This document shows positions 32,005 to 41,353 of a DNA stretch of 64,000 bases, one piece after another. The stretch spans positions 62,001-126,000 of the forward strand of contig NZ_JAHOPH010000003.1 in assembly GCF_019798055.1 (NCBI RefSeq), written 5' to 3'. The stretch is from Salsipaludibacter albus (GTDB taxonomy: Bacteria; Actinomycetota; Nitriliruptoria; Nitriliruptorales; Nitriliruptoraceae). Made by a program: the position numbers and the translations under genes. Under the pieces are notes generated by a model, which was not told where the DNA came from, made no database searches, and was given only the letters and a program-made list of their open reading frames with translations. Each line of letters begins with the position of its first letter. The stretch's first letter is position 1.

Positions 32005-33231
32005 TCAGTCGGTGCCGTACGCGGCGGTCCACTCGGCCACCGCGTCGTCCCAGACCGCGCGGTCCCGGGTGATGGTGAAGCACTCCTCGGGCAGCTCGCC
32101 GGGGAAGTCCCCCTCACCGAGCCACACGACCACGTTGTTCGAGCAGGTCTCGAGGTACTCCTCGGGCACCAGCAGTTCACCATCGGTGGGTGCCTGGTCG
32201 ACCCGGAACACGTTGTCGTACACCGACAGGTTCGGGGCCAGCCCGATCTTGTCCCACTTGAAGAACTTGCCGTGGCCGGGGGCGTCGCCCTTGTAGACGG
32301 TCGGCATGGGCTGCAGCCGGATCAGCGAGCGGCGGATCGTCCACTCGTTGCCACGCCCGTCCGACTCCGGGTCGGCCGACGACCGACGCGCGCTCAGGGC
32401 CGTGTAGCACCCGTCCAGGAACGAGTCCTCGAGGACCCCGGTGTGCAGCGCGTCGTTCTCGATGCAGTCGTCGCGGATGAAGCTGAGGTGGAGTCGGCGC
32501 AGGACGAAGTTCGACGCCTCGTCCTTGAGGTTGATGGCGTCACCCTGGTTGTGCATGCGCAGGTCCAGCAGGGTGAAGTCCGGTGCGTAGATCGAGAACC
32601 CTGCCCGGTCGTGCATCTGGTCCCACGTGTCCGAGTCCGGGTAGCGACCGTCCACGGTCCCGCCCTGCCAGCACATGTCGGCGGCCGTGCCGATGCGGAT
32701 GGGGTCGTCGCCGACCTCGATCCAGCTGGCCGTCCTCGCGTCGACGCTGGTGGGGACCTCGATGTCGCGGTCGTGCCAACGGTCGGTCTGGGCACCGGAG
32801 ATGGTCACGACGCGACGATCCGTGGGGCATCCCTCGAGGTTCGGGGGCGGGTCGGTCGGGTCCGGGTCGACGGGGGGCTCGGTCGGGTCCGGGTCGACGG
32901 GAGGATCGGTCGGGTCCGGGTCGACCGGCGGGTCCGTGGGGTCCGGGTCGACCGGGGGATCGGTGGGATCCGGCTCGGTCGGCTCCGCCGTCGGGCTCGG
33001 ATCGGGATCCGGATCCGGGGTCGGGTCCGGATCCTGCGGCTGGTCGCACTTGGGATGGTCGGGCCGGGTGGCGCAGTGGTCCTTGCCGCCCTTGCCCTTG
33101 TCGGGCGGGGCCAGCGCCAGGCCGGCGACGACCACCAGGATGGCCAGCAGCAGGGGGAGGAGGCGTCGGCGGACCGTGGACCGCCTGCCGTCGTGGTCGG
33201 GGGGTGGGGTGGGGGGTTTCGCGGGCGACAT
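32005..33231 (-). CDS. Secreted right-handed beta-helix protein with Asp-Pro repeat linker
   Basis: 408 residues. The N-terminus is basic with a hydrophobic segment (about 23-42) acting as signal peptide or anchor. A long linker (about 65-135) has repeated PDPTDPPVD units encoded by 30-bp DNA repeats. The C-terminal domain (about 140-408) has short strands with parallel beta-helix character (FSIYAPDFTLLDLRMHNQGD, then LRRLHLSFIRDDCIENDALH), as in pectate lyase-like proteins. It has Cys residues that may pair outside the cell. Start ATG at 33231 follows GAGGA at good spacing. No catalytic residues can be assigned, so it may be a polysaccharide-binding or -degrading surface protein. Confidence 0.75.
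   Translation of the reverse strand: MSPAKPPTPPPDHDGRRSTVRRRLLPLLLAILVVVAGLALAPPDKGKGGKDHCATRPDHPKCDQPQDPDPTPDPDPDPSPTAEPTEPDPTDPPVDPDPTDPPVDPDPTDPPVDPDPTEPPVDPDPTDPPPNLEGCPTDRRVVTISGAQTDRWHDRDIEVPTSVDARTASWIEVGDDPIRIGTAADMCWQGGTVDGRYPDSDTWDQMHDRAGFSIYAPDFTLLDLRMHNQGDAINLKDEASNFVLRRLHLSFIRDDCIENDALHTGVLEDSFLDGCYTALSARRSSADPESDGRGNEWTIRRSLIRLQPMPTVYKGDAPGHGKFFKWDKIGLAPNLSVYDNVFRVDQAPTDGELLVPEEYLETCSNNVVVWLGEGDFPGELPEECFTITRDRAVWDDAVAEWTAAYGTD
32849..32980. repeat. 30-bp tandem repeats encoding a Pro/Asp linker
   Basis: About four and a half copies of a 30-bp unit containing GGTCGGGTCCGGGTCGACCG, with small variations. They encode repeated DPTDPPVDP on the minus strand. It is a coding repeat in the beta-helix protein gene and likely to vary in copy number. 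Confidence 0.8.
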
Positions 33232-33518
33232 CGTGGTCCTCGGGTAGGTCCACCCGAGCACGCGGCAGCCGCACCCCCCCGGGTGTCGGGCTCGCCCGAC
33301 GTGCTCCACCACGGTCCCGAGGGAAAGCGGTTCGAGGGACATTAGCCCCTTGCGGAACGGCCTCGACCGTGTTCGGCACTGTCCGAAGGCCCCGGCCCTT
33401 GGCCACGCGTTGCGTGACCGCCGTGGATGCCGAGCCACCCGGGCACATCAGACGGTTCGTCGCACCCACTGGGGGCAGACGGCCCCGAGGCCACGGCGCC
33501 AAGTCTTCGTCGACTCGC

Positions 33519-34103
33519 TCACCCCTGCGGGTCGAGCTCGCCCTCGAAGTCGGGGACCGGGCGCTGGTCCGCCTCCTCCTGGGTCGCAGCCACGCCGTTG
33601 TCCTCGATGTCGTCGATCAGCCACGACATCTCCTTGATCTCCCTGCGCTGGGCCCGGATGATCTCGTCGGCCAGCTCACGGACCCGGACGTCGTCGATGT
33701 TCGCACGCTCGCTGGTCAGGATCGCGATCGAGTGGTGCGGGATCATCCCTCCCATGTAGGCATCGTCGTCCACCAGCACCTGGGCGCGCGACATCCACAG
33801 CGCCCCTGCACCGAGCACGATCGCCAACCCGATGACCAGCAGGTTGAGCCGCACGTTGCGATACATCATCGACCACATGAAGCCCAGCATCACCAACGCC
33901 ATCGCGGCACCCATCAGCACGGCCATGTAGACGCGCTCCTGGCTCCACCGCACGTGGTCCAGCTGGAACACGTTGGTGTAGGTCAGCGCGAACATCACCA
34001 CCGTCGACGTCAGGATCATCGCGCCGAAGCGGAGGTACTGGCGGACCTCGCCGCTGCGGTCCTGGCGGTCTCGGTGTCCCTGCGACACCTGGCTGGTGTC
34101 CAT
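33519..34103 (-). CDS. DUF305-domain membrane protein
   Basis: 194 residues. Three hydrophobic helices (about 28-48, 56-80 and 84-105) precede a ferritin-like DUF305 domain with MGGMIPHHSIAILTSERANI, then VRELADEIIRAQRREIKEMS. The paired His in MIPHH and the regularly spaced Met and His are typical of DUF305 proteins, which are often linked to copper or metal handling. Start ATG at 34103 follows AAGGACGAGAAC with good spacing. It is divergent from the small DUF6766-like gene, with a shared 190-bp promoter region. Confidence 0.85.
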   Translation of the reverse strand: MDTSQVSQGHRDRQDRSGEVRQYLRFGAMILTSTVVMFALTYTNVFQLDHVRWSQERVYMAVLMGAAMALVMLGFMWSMMYRNVRLNLLVIGLAIVLGAGALWMSRAQVLVDDDAYMGGMIPHHSIAILTSERANIDDVRVRELADEIIRAQRREIKEMSWLIDDIEDNGVAATQEEADQRPVPDFEGELDPQG

Positions 34104-34293
34104 GTTCTCGTCCTTTCCCGACTCGTCAGGGGGCACGTCCAGTGGTATCGAACGGCGCGTGGACGCGTCGTCCGAACGGTCGGGCGGACGGTGGGGGCCC
34201 CGCCGCGTCGGTCCGGGGGACAGGGGTCGGAGGGACGAGGCGGACTCGTGGCATGCAGGCCTACGGTGGGTCGATTCGGCCGACGGAGACATC

Positions 34294-34614
34294 ATGGCTT
34301 TCTTCCCGAGCGGCAGCCACCGGTGGGCCAGCCACCAGAGCTGGTGGGTCCGTCACTCGCTCAGCCTCGTGCTGGTCGCCATCCTGGTCGTCCAGACACT
34401 CGCCTTCCACCTCTCGGAGGTGCCGGACTGGGTGGCCGACCAGCAGGTCCACGGGGGATCGACCGCCCTGTGGCCCGCCTACTGGCTGCACTTCTCGGCC
34501 GAGTGGTTCGTGTCGGTACTGGCCGACACGTACGGCGCGTTGCTGCTGGTCCTGCTGACCAAGTGGTTCTACGAGCAGGGCAGTCAGGAGTCCAACGACG
34601 CCGGCGACGACTGA
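34294..34614 (+). CDS. Small DUF6766-like membrane protein
   Basis: 106 residues with two transmembrane helices (about 21-38 and 72-93). The pattern WWVRHSLSLVLVAILVVQTL, then HF-x2-EWF, then a helix ending KWFYEQGSQES matches DUF6766 proteins as I know them (a similar N-terminal N/H-SL helix, and C-terminal YQKGS-ES). Function unknown. Start ATG at 34294 has GGAG five bases upstream; the longer frame to the left has no such site. Confidence 0.75.
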   Translation: MAFFPSGSHRWASHQSWWVRHSLSLVLVAILVVQTLAFHLSEVPDWVADQQVHGGSTALWPAYWLHFSAEWFVSVLADTYGALLLVLLTKWFYEQGSQESNDAGDD

Positions 34615-34783
34615 CGACATGAGCCGAGCGGTCGATTCCTCCGGGCTCTCCGGCTATCATGCATGCCGCCTGTGGAGCTCCACGACCCCGTCCAGGCACG
34701 ATCCAGACATCGGTTCGCACGGACTCCGGACCCCGGTCCGTCGCGTGGCCCGACGTGGGCCACCTGACGAAAGGCCTGACCGC

Positions 34784-35500
34784 ATGGTCGACCAGCACGC
34801 GCTCGTTGGCGCCTTCGAGGACTTCGCGGACGCCACCCTCCACGCCTACGACATCGGCGAGATGCTCTACCGGGTCACCGACCAGGTCGTCGAGGTCCTC
34901 GACATCGACGGGGCCGGGGTCTCCCTGGCACGCGGTGGCGAGGCCCTGCAGTTCGTGACGGCCACCGACCGGCGCGCCGCCACGATCGAGGACGCGCAAC
35001 TGTCCGAGCGCGAGGGGCCCTGCCAGCAGGCGTTCCACGACGGCAAGCAGGTCGCCGTGGGTGACCTCGAAGAGGACTGCCCGTGGCCGGACTACGGCCG
35101 CGCCGCCCTCGACCGCGGGATCCGCGCCGTGGCCGGGCTGCCGATGCCGGTCGGCCGGGACCGCATCGGGGCGATGGACCTGTACCGGGCCGCCCCCGGC
35201 CCCTGGACCGACGAGGAGTTGCGCGTCGCCCAACTGCTCGCGGACATGGCCTCCGGCTACATCCTCAACAACATGGAACTGTCCGAGTCCCGCTCACTGA
35301 CGATGCAGCTGCAGGAGGCGCTCGACAGCCGGGTGGTCATCGAGCAGGCCAAGGGCATGATCTCCGGTCGCAGCGACATGTCGCCCAACGAGGCCTTCGA
35401 GCTGCTCCGGCGTCATGCCCGATCCACCGGCACGCGACTCCACGACCTGTGCCGAGGGGTCGTGGACGGCGACGTCACCCCGGCCGACCTGCACGCCTGA
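34784..35500 (+). CDS. GAF-ANTAR transcription antitermination regulator
   Basis: 238 residues: a GAF sensor domain (about 10-150, including REGPCQQAFHDGKQVAVGDL) followed by an ANTAR RNA-binding domain (about 165-230, LQEALDSRVVIEQAKGMISG and then DMSPNEAFELLRRHAR). ANTAR proteins bind paired hairpins in nascent RNA and allow transcription to proceed. GAF-ANTAR fusions are common in actinobacteria, where they respond to redox, light or small ligands. Start ATG at 34784 follows AAAGG nine bases upstream. No target hairpin pair is evident nearby. Confidence 0.9.
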   Translation: MVDQHALVGAFEDFADATLHAYDIGEMLYRVTDQVVEVLDIDGAGVSLARGGEALQFVTATDRRAATIEDAQLSEREGPCQQAFHDGKQVAVGDLEEDCPWPDYGRAALDRGIRAVAGLPMPVGRDRIGAMDLYRAAPGPWTDEELRVAQLLADMASGYILNNMELSESRSLTMQLQEALDSRVVIEQAKGMISGRSDMSPNEAFELLRRHARSTGTRLHDLCRGVVDGDVTPADLHA

Positions 35501-35579
35501 GTCCGGGCTCCACTCCGCCTGTCGTCGCGTCGCCGGGCACGGGTGCGCCGATTCCTGCCGCCGGACCGCCGCGACGCGG

Positions 35580-36047
35580 TCAGGAGGTGGAGACGCGCAC
35601 GACGACGACGGGTCCGGCCCACGGGTCCAGCTCCTCGCGGTCGATGACCACCGAGTCCCAGTCCACCGCGTCGAGGTCCTCCCAGGTGCGGACGTAGCCC
35701 GAGACCGGCTGGCCGTCGACCGGCCGGCCTCCTGTCCACTCGCCGACGACCGTGGCGCGGAAGTCCCATGCGACCCCGTGCTCGGCGACGTGGGCCTCGG
35801 CGCTGTCCATGTCCTCCACGCCCCACACCACCTCGACCCGGGCCGGCGAGCCGGTGCCGACGGTCGTGCCCTCGGCCTCGATGCGCCCGAGCTCCTCGGC
35901 CCCCGCTGGTGGTTCCAGCAGCGGCAGCTCCCGCAGGGTCGCCACCTGCCCGCCGACCGATCCGCACGCGGCCAGGAGCGCCGCGGCCATCCCGGCCACG
36001 AGCATGCGCGTCACGATGGGGACCCGTCGCCCCGGGGCCGTCCGCAT
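35580..36047 (-). CDS. Small lipoprotein, unknown function
   Basis: 155 residues with a lipoprotein signal: basic start (MRTAPGRRVPIVTR), hydrophobic stretch, then lipobox LAAC with Cys at about 28. The mature part is acidic with Trp-containing strands (VEVVWGVEDM and WDFRATVVGEW) and ends in VVVVRVSTS. No known domain is recognised. Start ATG at 36047 follows GAGGG. It is divergent from the polymerase-domain gene with a 153-bp spacer. Confidence 0.75.
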   Translation of the reverse strand: MRTAPGRRVPIVTRMLVAGMAAALLAACGSVGGQVATLRELPLLEPPAGAEELGRIEAEGTTVGTGSPARVEVVWGVEDMDSAEAHVAEHGVAWDFRATVVGEWTGGRPVDGQPVSGYVRTWEDLDAVDWDSVVIDREELDPWAGPVVVVRVSTS

Positions 36048-36200
36048 GGCACCGCCCTCGCCGTCGTCCGCACCGCTGTCGTCGCCCGCGATGCTAGGCA
36101 GCCGACGACCTCGCAGCCCCCAACGGCCGGCCGGCCCCTCACCGCGGTCCCCGGGGCCGGGCCCTGTCGTCGGTCGGGGGCCGGCGCTAGCGTCCAGCGC

Positions 36201-37223
36201 ATGGCCAAGAACGAGCACGGTGACCCGGTGGAGCTCGACGCCGGTGTCCGGACGGTGACGATCACCAGCCCGGACAAGGTGATGTTCCCCACCCACGGCC
36301 AGACCAAGCTCGACCTGGCCCGCTTCTACCTCGCCGTGGCCGAGCCGTTGATGAACGCCACCCGTGACCGCCCGGTCCTGCTCCAGCGTCATCCCAACGG
36401 GGTGCGTGGCAAGAGCTTCTACCAGAAGCGGGTCCCCGACTCGGCCCCCGACTGGTTGACGACCACGACCGTGTCCACGGTCAACGGCACCGAGTCCCGG
36501 GCCCTGGTGATCGCCGACATCGCCCACGTGCTGTGGGCGGTCAACATGGGCTGCCTGGGGCTGCACGTGTGGCCGTTCCGGGCCAGCGAGCCCCACGACG
36601 CCGACGAGTTGCGGATCGACCTTGACCCGTCGCCGGGCACCACCTTCGACATGGTGCGCGAGACCGCGGCCGAGGTGCGTGACTTCCTGGCCGACGAGGG
36701 CATCACCGCCTGGCCCAAGACCACCGGCTCCAAGGGGCTGCACGTCTACGTCCGGGTCGAGCCCGGCTGGGACTCCTACGACGTCCGCCGTGCGGCGGTC
36801 GTCGTGGCACGCGAGATGGAGCGTCGTCGCCCCGACCTCGCCACCGACAAGTGGTGGAAGGAGGAGCGTGGCGAGCGGATCTTCGTCGACTTCAACCAGA
36901 ACGCCCCGCACAAGAACGTGTTCGGTGCCTGGTGCGCCCGCCCCCGGGTCGGCGCGCAGGTCTCGACCCCCTTCTCGTGGGACGAATTGGCCACGATCGA
37001 CCCCGAGGTGCTGACCCTCGCGACCGTGCCGGACCGGGTCGCCGAGGACGGCGATCCCTGGGCCGGGATCGACGACGCGCCCCAGTCGATCGCGTCACTG
37101 GTCGAGCGCTTCCACGCCGACCTGGCCGACGGCATCCCCGACGCGCCGTGGCCGCCGGTCTATCCCAAGCAGCCCGACGAGGCCCCCCGCGTCGCGCCCA
37201 GCCGGGCCCGCACGGACCCCTGA
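36201..37223 (+). CDS. Stand-alone LigD-type DNA polymerase/primase (PolDom)
   Basis: A 340-residue archaeo-eukaryotic primase-like polymerase domain as found in LigD. The metal-binding acids are in RIDLDPSPG (Asp140 and Asp142), followed by TTGSKGLHVYVRV with the catalytic-site SKGLH motif and the C-terminal region KNVFGAWCARPRVGAQVSTP. No ligase or nuclease domain is fused, so it resembles the stand-alone Prim-Pol enzymes of mycobacteria that fill gaps in break or excision repair, often with ribonucleotides. Neither ku nor a ligase gene is adjacent. Start ATG at 36201 lies in the divergent spacer with the lipoprotein gene. Confidence 0.9.
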   Translation: MAKNEHGDPVELDAGVRTVTITSPDKVMFPTHGQTKLDLARFYLAVAEPLMNATRDRPVLLQRHPNGVRGKSFYQKRVPDSAPDWLTTTTVSTVNGTESRALVIADIAHVLWAVNMGCLGLHVWPFRASEPHDADELRIDLDPSPGTTFDMVRETAAEVRDFLADEGITAWPKTTGSKGLHVYVRVEPGWDSYDVRRAAVVVAREMERRRPDLATDKWWKEERGERIFVDFNQNAPHKNVFGAWCARPRVGAQVSTPFSWDELATIDPEVLTLATVPDRVAEDGDPWAGIDDAPQSIASLVERFHADLADGIPDAPWPPVYPKQPDEAPRVAPSRARTDP

Positions 37224-37286
37224 CCCGACGCCGGGTTCGGGGCGATGCCCACCGGGGTCCGGGACGGCGTCTGTAGGCTCGGGACC

Positions 37287-39428
37287 ATGTCGTCCACCTC
37301 CGCCCGCGCCCTGTACCTGGCGGCCGTCGAGCCGCAGTCGGGGAAGTCGCTCGTCGCCCTGGGACTGATGGAGGTCCTCAGCCGGCGGGTCGGTCGGCTG
37401 GGCTACTTCCGCCCGGTCGTCACCGGCGACGACGACCACCGCGTCGCGCTGATGCGGGAGCGCTACCAGCTGGACGGCCGCGCCGCGTACGCGTGGACCG
37501 ACGAGCAGGTCGACTCGCTGCTGGCCGAGGGCCGCGAGGACGAGGTCGTCAAGGGCGTCATCGAGGCCTACCGCCAGCTCGCCGCCGAGTGCCGGTTCGT
37601 CGTCATCGAGGGCAGCGACCAGACCGGCACCCGCTCCGCCCTGGAGTTCGAGTTCAACGCCCGGCTCGCCAGCAACCTCGGCGCGTCGGTGGTCGCCGTG
37701 CTGCACGGCCAGGGCCAGGAGCCTCGGGAGGTCGCCGAGCACGCGCGCCTGACCCAGCGGATGCTGGCCGACGAGGGCGTGACGACCACCGCGATCGTGG
37801 TGAACCGGGCCGCGCGCGACGACCTCGACGAGCTGCGCGAGGCCCTGGGCCAGCTGGACGTGGTCACCTCCGCCGTGCCGGAGCACCCCGTGCTCGGCAT
37901 GCCGACCCACGGCGAGGTCGTCGCCGCGCTCGGGGCACGCGAGGTCGTCGTCGGTCCGCTGGACTCCGAGGTGCCCGTGACGTCGGTCAAGGTGGCGGCC
38001 ATGTCGCTGCCGAACCTGCTGAGCCGGCTGGAGGACGGCGCCCTGGTGATCGCCCCCGGCGACCGCCCGGACGTGCTGGTCGGCGTCCTCGCCAGCCGGC
38101 TGTCCGACACCCAGCCCGACGTCGCCGGGCTGATCCTGTCCGGTGGGCTCGACCCGGCCCCCGAGATCCTCGACCTGCTCGCCGGGCTGGGCGGGGTCCC
38201 GATGCCGATCCACGCCGTCGACACCGACACCTACGACACGGCCGAGGCGGTGTCCCGGGTGTCCGGGGTGATCCGCACGTCCTCGGGACGCAAGATCGCG
38301 ACCGCGCTCGGCCTGTTCGAGGAGCACGTCGACGTCGACGCCCTCCTCGACCGGCTGGAGGTGGCGCGCTCGGACCGGGTCACCCCGATGATGTTCGAGT
38401 TCGACCTGATCGAGCGGGCCCGGCAGGACCGCCGCCACATCGTCCTGCCCGAGGGCACCGACGGTCGCGTGCTGCGAGCCGCCTCGCTGCTGCGCGCCCG
38501 CAACGTGGTCGACCTGACCGTCCTGGGCGATCCGGAGGACGTCCGCCGGGCCGCCTCCGCGGCCGGGGCCGAGCTCGACGACATCCGGATCGTGGACCCG
38601 GCGACGTCCGAGGACCGCCACCGCTACGCCCGGGCCTACGTCGAGGCCCGTTCCCACAAGGGCATGGTCCTGGACCGCGCCGAGGAGGTGATGGGTGACG
38701 TCAGCTACTTCGGGACGATGATGGTCCACCTCGGCGACGCCGACGGGATGGTCAGCGGTGCCGCCCACACCACCGCCCACACCATCCGGCCCGCCTTCGA
38801 GTTCGTGGGCACGCGCGAGGGCGTGTCCAGCGTGTCCAGCGTGTTCCTGATGTGCCTGCCGGACCGGGTGCTGGTCTACGGCGACTGCGCGATCATCCCG
38901 AACCCGACCCCCGAGCAGCTCGCCGACATCGCGGTGTCGTCGGCGGCCACGGCGCGGATGTTCGGCATCGAGCCGGCCGTCGCGATGCTGTCGTACTCGA
39001 CCGGGACCTCGGGTGCGGGCGAGGACGTCGACCGGGTCACCGAGGCGACCCGCCTGGCCCGCGAGGCCGCCCCCGACCTCGCGATCGAGGGACCGATCCA
39101 GTACGACGCGGCGGTCGACGCGGGCGTCGGGCGCAAGAAGCTCCCGGAGTCGTCGGTCGCCGGTCACGCCACGGTGTTCGTCTTCCCCGACCTCAACACG
39201 GGCAACAACACCTACAAGGCCGTGCAGCGCTCGGCCGGCGCGATCGCGATCGGACCGGTGCTGCAGGGCCTGCGCAAGCCGGTCAACGACCTGTCGCGGG
39301 GGTGCCTGGTCGACGACATCGTCAACACCGTCGCGATCACCGCCATCCAGGCCCAGGAGGCCGACGCGACGGGGGACGCCACGGGGGACGAGGCCGGGGA
39401 CGCGGCCGGGCATCCGGCGACCCCATGA
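37287..39428 (+). CDS. pta: Phosphate acetyltransferase, long form
   Basis: A 713-residue Pta converting acetyl-CoA and phosphate to acetyl phosphate. It has an N-terminal P-loop domain (EPQSGKSLVALGLM near 10-25), a central DRTGG-like domain (about 215-330), and the C-terminal catalytic PTA/PTB domain (about 375-695) including LPEGTDGRVLRAASLL and MVSGAAHTTAHTIRP. This is the long regulatory form found in actinobacteria and enterobacteria. The last codons overlap the ackA start by 4 bp (ATGA), so the two enzymes are translationally coupled. The extreme C-terminus has an Ala/Gly/Asp-rich repeat tail (DATGDATGDEAGDAAG). Confidence 0.95.
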   Translation: MSSTSARALYLAAVEPQSGKSLVALGLMEVLSRRVGRLGYFRPVVTGDDDHRVALMRERYQLDGRAAYAWTDEQVDSLLAEGREDEVVKGVIEAYRQLAAECRFVVIEGSDQTGTRSALEFEFNARLASNLGASVVAVLHGQGQEPREVAEHARLTQRMLADEGVTTTAIVVNRAARDDLDELREALGQLDVVTSAVPEHPVLGMPTHGEVVAALGAREVVVGPLDSEVPVTSVKVAAMSLPNLLSRLEDGALVIAPGDRPDVLVGVLASRLSDTQPDVAGLILSGGLDPAPEILDLLAGLGGVPMPIHAVDTDTYDTAEAVSRVSGVIRTSSGRKIATALGLFEEHVDVDALLDRLEVARSDRVTPMMFEFDLIERARQDRRHIVLPEGTDGRVLRAASLLRARNVVDLTVLGDPEDVRRAASAAGAELDDIRIVDPATSEDRHRYARAYVEARSHKGMVLDRAEEVMGDVSYFGTMMVHLGDADGMVSGAAHTTAHTIRPAFEFVGTREGVSSVSSVFLMCLPDRVLVYGDCAIIPNPTPEQLADIAVSSAATARMFGIEPAVAMLSYSTGTSGAGEDVDRVTEATRLAREAAPDLAIEGPIQYDAAVDAGVGRKKLPESSVAGHATVFVFPDLNTGNNTYKAVQRSAGAIAIGPVLQGLRKPVNDLSRGCLVDDIVNTVAITAIQAQEADATGDATGDEAGDAAGHPATP

Positions 39429-40621
39429 GGGTCCTGGTCCTCAACACCGGGAGCTCGTCGGTCAAGTACGAGGTGTTCACGCGCTCCGACGCCGCCGGCG
39501 ACCTGTCGTCGGTGGTGTCCGGACTGGTCGAGGGCGTCGGCGAGACGTCCGGCGCCGTGCACGTGACCCCGGCGGGTGGCGCGACCGAGACCGAGGAGCG
39601 TCCCGTCGCCGACCACGACGCCGCCCTCGGGCTGGTCGTGGACGCGCTGGCCCGCACCGGTGCCGACGAGGACCTGGTGGCGGTCGGCCACCGGGTGGTG
39701 CACGGCGGCGAGGACTTCACCGCACCGACCCTGCTGACCGACGAGGTGGTCGCGCGCATCGACGAGCTCGCGCCACTCGCCCCGCTGCACAACCCCCCGG
39801 CCGTGGCCGGCATCCGGGTCGCCCGCCGTCGCTGGGGCGACCTGCCACACGTGGCCGTGTTCGACACGGCGTTCCACACCACGATGCCCCCCGCCGTGTA
39901 CCGCTACGCCGTGCCCGAGGACTGGTACCGCGAGCACGGCGTCCGGCGCTTCGGCTTCCACGGGACGTCGCACCGCTACGTCGCAGGCGCGGCCGCCCGG
40001 TTCCTGGACCAGCCGCTGGAGGACCTGCGCCTGGTCACCCTCCACCTGGGCAACGGCGCATCGGCGTGCGCGATCGCCGGTGGTCGCTCCGTCGACACCT
40101 CGATGGGGTTGTCCCCGCTGGCCGGGCTGGTGATGGGCACCCGGTCGGGTGACCTCGACCCGGGCGTGGTCTTCCACCTCGTCCGCGGAGGCACCGACCT
40201 CGCCGAGGTCGAGCGGGTCCTCAACCGAGCGTCCGGACTGGTCGGGCTGGGGGGCGCCAACGACGTGCGGGTCCTGCGGTCCGCCGCGGCCGACGGGGAC
40301 GGCGACGCCCGGCTCGCCCTGGACGTGATGACCCGGCGGATCCGCCAGTACGTCGGTGCCTACCTGGCCGAGCTCGGGGGCCTGGACGCGCTGGTGTTCA
40401 CGGCCGGCATCGGCGAGCACGACGCGGCGACCCGTGCCGAGGTGGTCGAGCCGCTGGGCCACCTGGGGCTGCGACTGGACCCGGAGGCCAACGGCCACGC
40501 CGACGCCGGCGACGGCCCGGTGCGGATCAGCCCGCCGGGGGTGACCCCGGCCGTGCTGGTCGTGGCGACGGCCGAGGAGGCCACGATCGCCGCCGACACC
40601 CTGGCCATCGTCGAAACCTGA
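39425..40621 (+). CDS. ackA: Acetate kinase
   Basis: A 398-residue acetate kinase of the ASKHA fold, making ATP from acetyl phosphate. It has the N-terminal VLVLNTGSSSVKYEVF, GHRVVHGGEDF, the catalytic region FDTAFHTTMPP with Asp and HRYVAG, HLGNGASACAI, and FTAGIGEHDAATR near the C-terminus. Length and motifs are full. It is coupled to pta through a 4-bp overlap, giving the reversible acetate overflow pathway. Confidence 0.97.
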   Translation: MRVLVLNTGSSSVKYEVFTRSDAAGDLSSVVSGLVEGVGETSGAVHVTPAGGATETEERPVADHDAALGLVVDALARTGADEDLVAVGHRVVHGGEDFTAPTLLTDEVVARIDELAPLAPLHNPPAVAGIRVARRRWGDLPHVAVFDTAFHTTMPPAVYRYAVPEDWYREHGVRRFGFHGTSHRYVAGAAARFLDQPLEDLRLVTLHLGNGASACAIAGGRSVDTSMGLSPLAGLVMGTRSGDLDPGVVFHLVRGGTDLAEVERVLNRASGLVGLGGANDVRVLRSAAADGDGDARLALDVMTRRIRQYVGAYLAELGGLDALVFTAGIGEHDAATRAEVVEPLGHLGLRLDPEANGHADAGDGPVRISPPGVTPAVLVVATAEEATIAADTLAIVET

Positions 40622-40689
40622 GACATCGGTCCGAGGACGATCGTTACCGTTGGGCGCGGGACTTCGACCGCGACCCGGGGGACCACTGC

Positions 40690-41271
40690 GTGACGGCGCA
40701 CGTCTGGTACGCCGCCTACGGCTCCAACTGTGACGACGATCGCTTCGCCTGCTACCTGCGGGGCGGGCGACCGCGGGGCTCGACCCGGGACCACGTCGGG
40801 TGTCGGGACACGACCGCCCCGACCGCCACGACCGTCCTCGACCTGCCCCATGCGTTGTACTTCGGGGGCTGGTCGCCGTACTGGCGTGGCGCGGTCGCGT
40901 TCCTCGACCCGATGCCCGACCCGGACGTGCGCACGTTCGCGGTCGCCCGCCGGATCACCGTCGAGCAGTTCGCCGACGTCGTCGCCCAGGAGTGTGGCGA
41001 CGACGAGCTGGGACGGGTCGTGTCGCTGGAGGCGGTGGCGTCCCACGGGCGCCACGACCTCGAGGGCCACTACGGCACGGTGCTGGGCCTCGGCCAGCAC
41101 GAGGGCGAGCCGGTGGTGACCTGCACCAGCGCGGTGGCGCGCGAGGTCGGCGACCCCGCGCCGGCCTACCTCGACACGATCCGTCGAGGCCTCGGCCGGT
41201 TCCACGCCCCCGACGTGCTGGACCCCTACCTCGCCGGGCTGTCCCGGGTGTCCCAGACCGTCGGCGCCTGA
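40690..41271 (+). CDS. Gamma-glutamylcyclotransferase-fold protein
   Basis: A 193-residue protein starting with the WYAAYGSNC motif, which forms the substrate loop of the gamma-glutamylcyclotransferase/AIG2 fold. In Streptomyces-type genomes such proteins are often labelled histone deacetylase in error. The GTG start at 40690 has GGGGGA upstream. The usual catalytic Glu is not obvious by eye: the candidate in DDELGRVVSLEAVAS is uncertain. It lies after ackA in the same direction with a 68-bp gap and may be transcribed separately. Confidence 0.7.
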   Translation: MTAHVWYAAYGSNCDDDRFACYLRGGRPRGSTRDHVGCRDTTAPTATTVLDLPHALYFGGWSPYWRGAVAFLDPMPDPDVRTFAVARRITVEQFADVVAQECGDDELGRVVSLEAVASHGRHDLEGHYGTVLGLGQHEGEPVVTCTSAVAREVGDPAPAYLDTIRRGLGRFHAPDVLDPYLAGLSRVSQTVGA

Positions 41272-41353
41272 CCGTCGGCGCCCGGCCGCACGGGCTCCCG
41301 GGCCCGCGTCGCCGCCGACCGTGGCATCCTCGGGCGAGACCACGGAGCGCGCC

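Noticed and set aside
32849-32980. 30-bp tandem repeats as a regulatory or CRISPR-like array
   Set aside because: They are in frame and encode a regular Pro/Asp linker within a secreted protein.
37095-39413. 772-codon leftward open frame
   Set aside because: Exact antisense shadow of pta, with repetitive His/Arg/Gly/Asp composition and no motifs.
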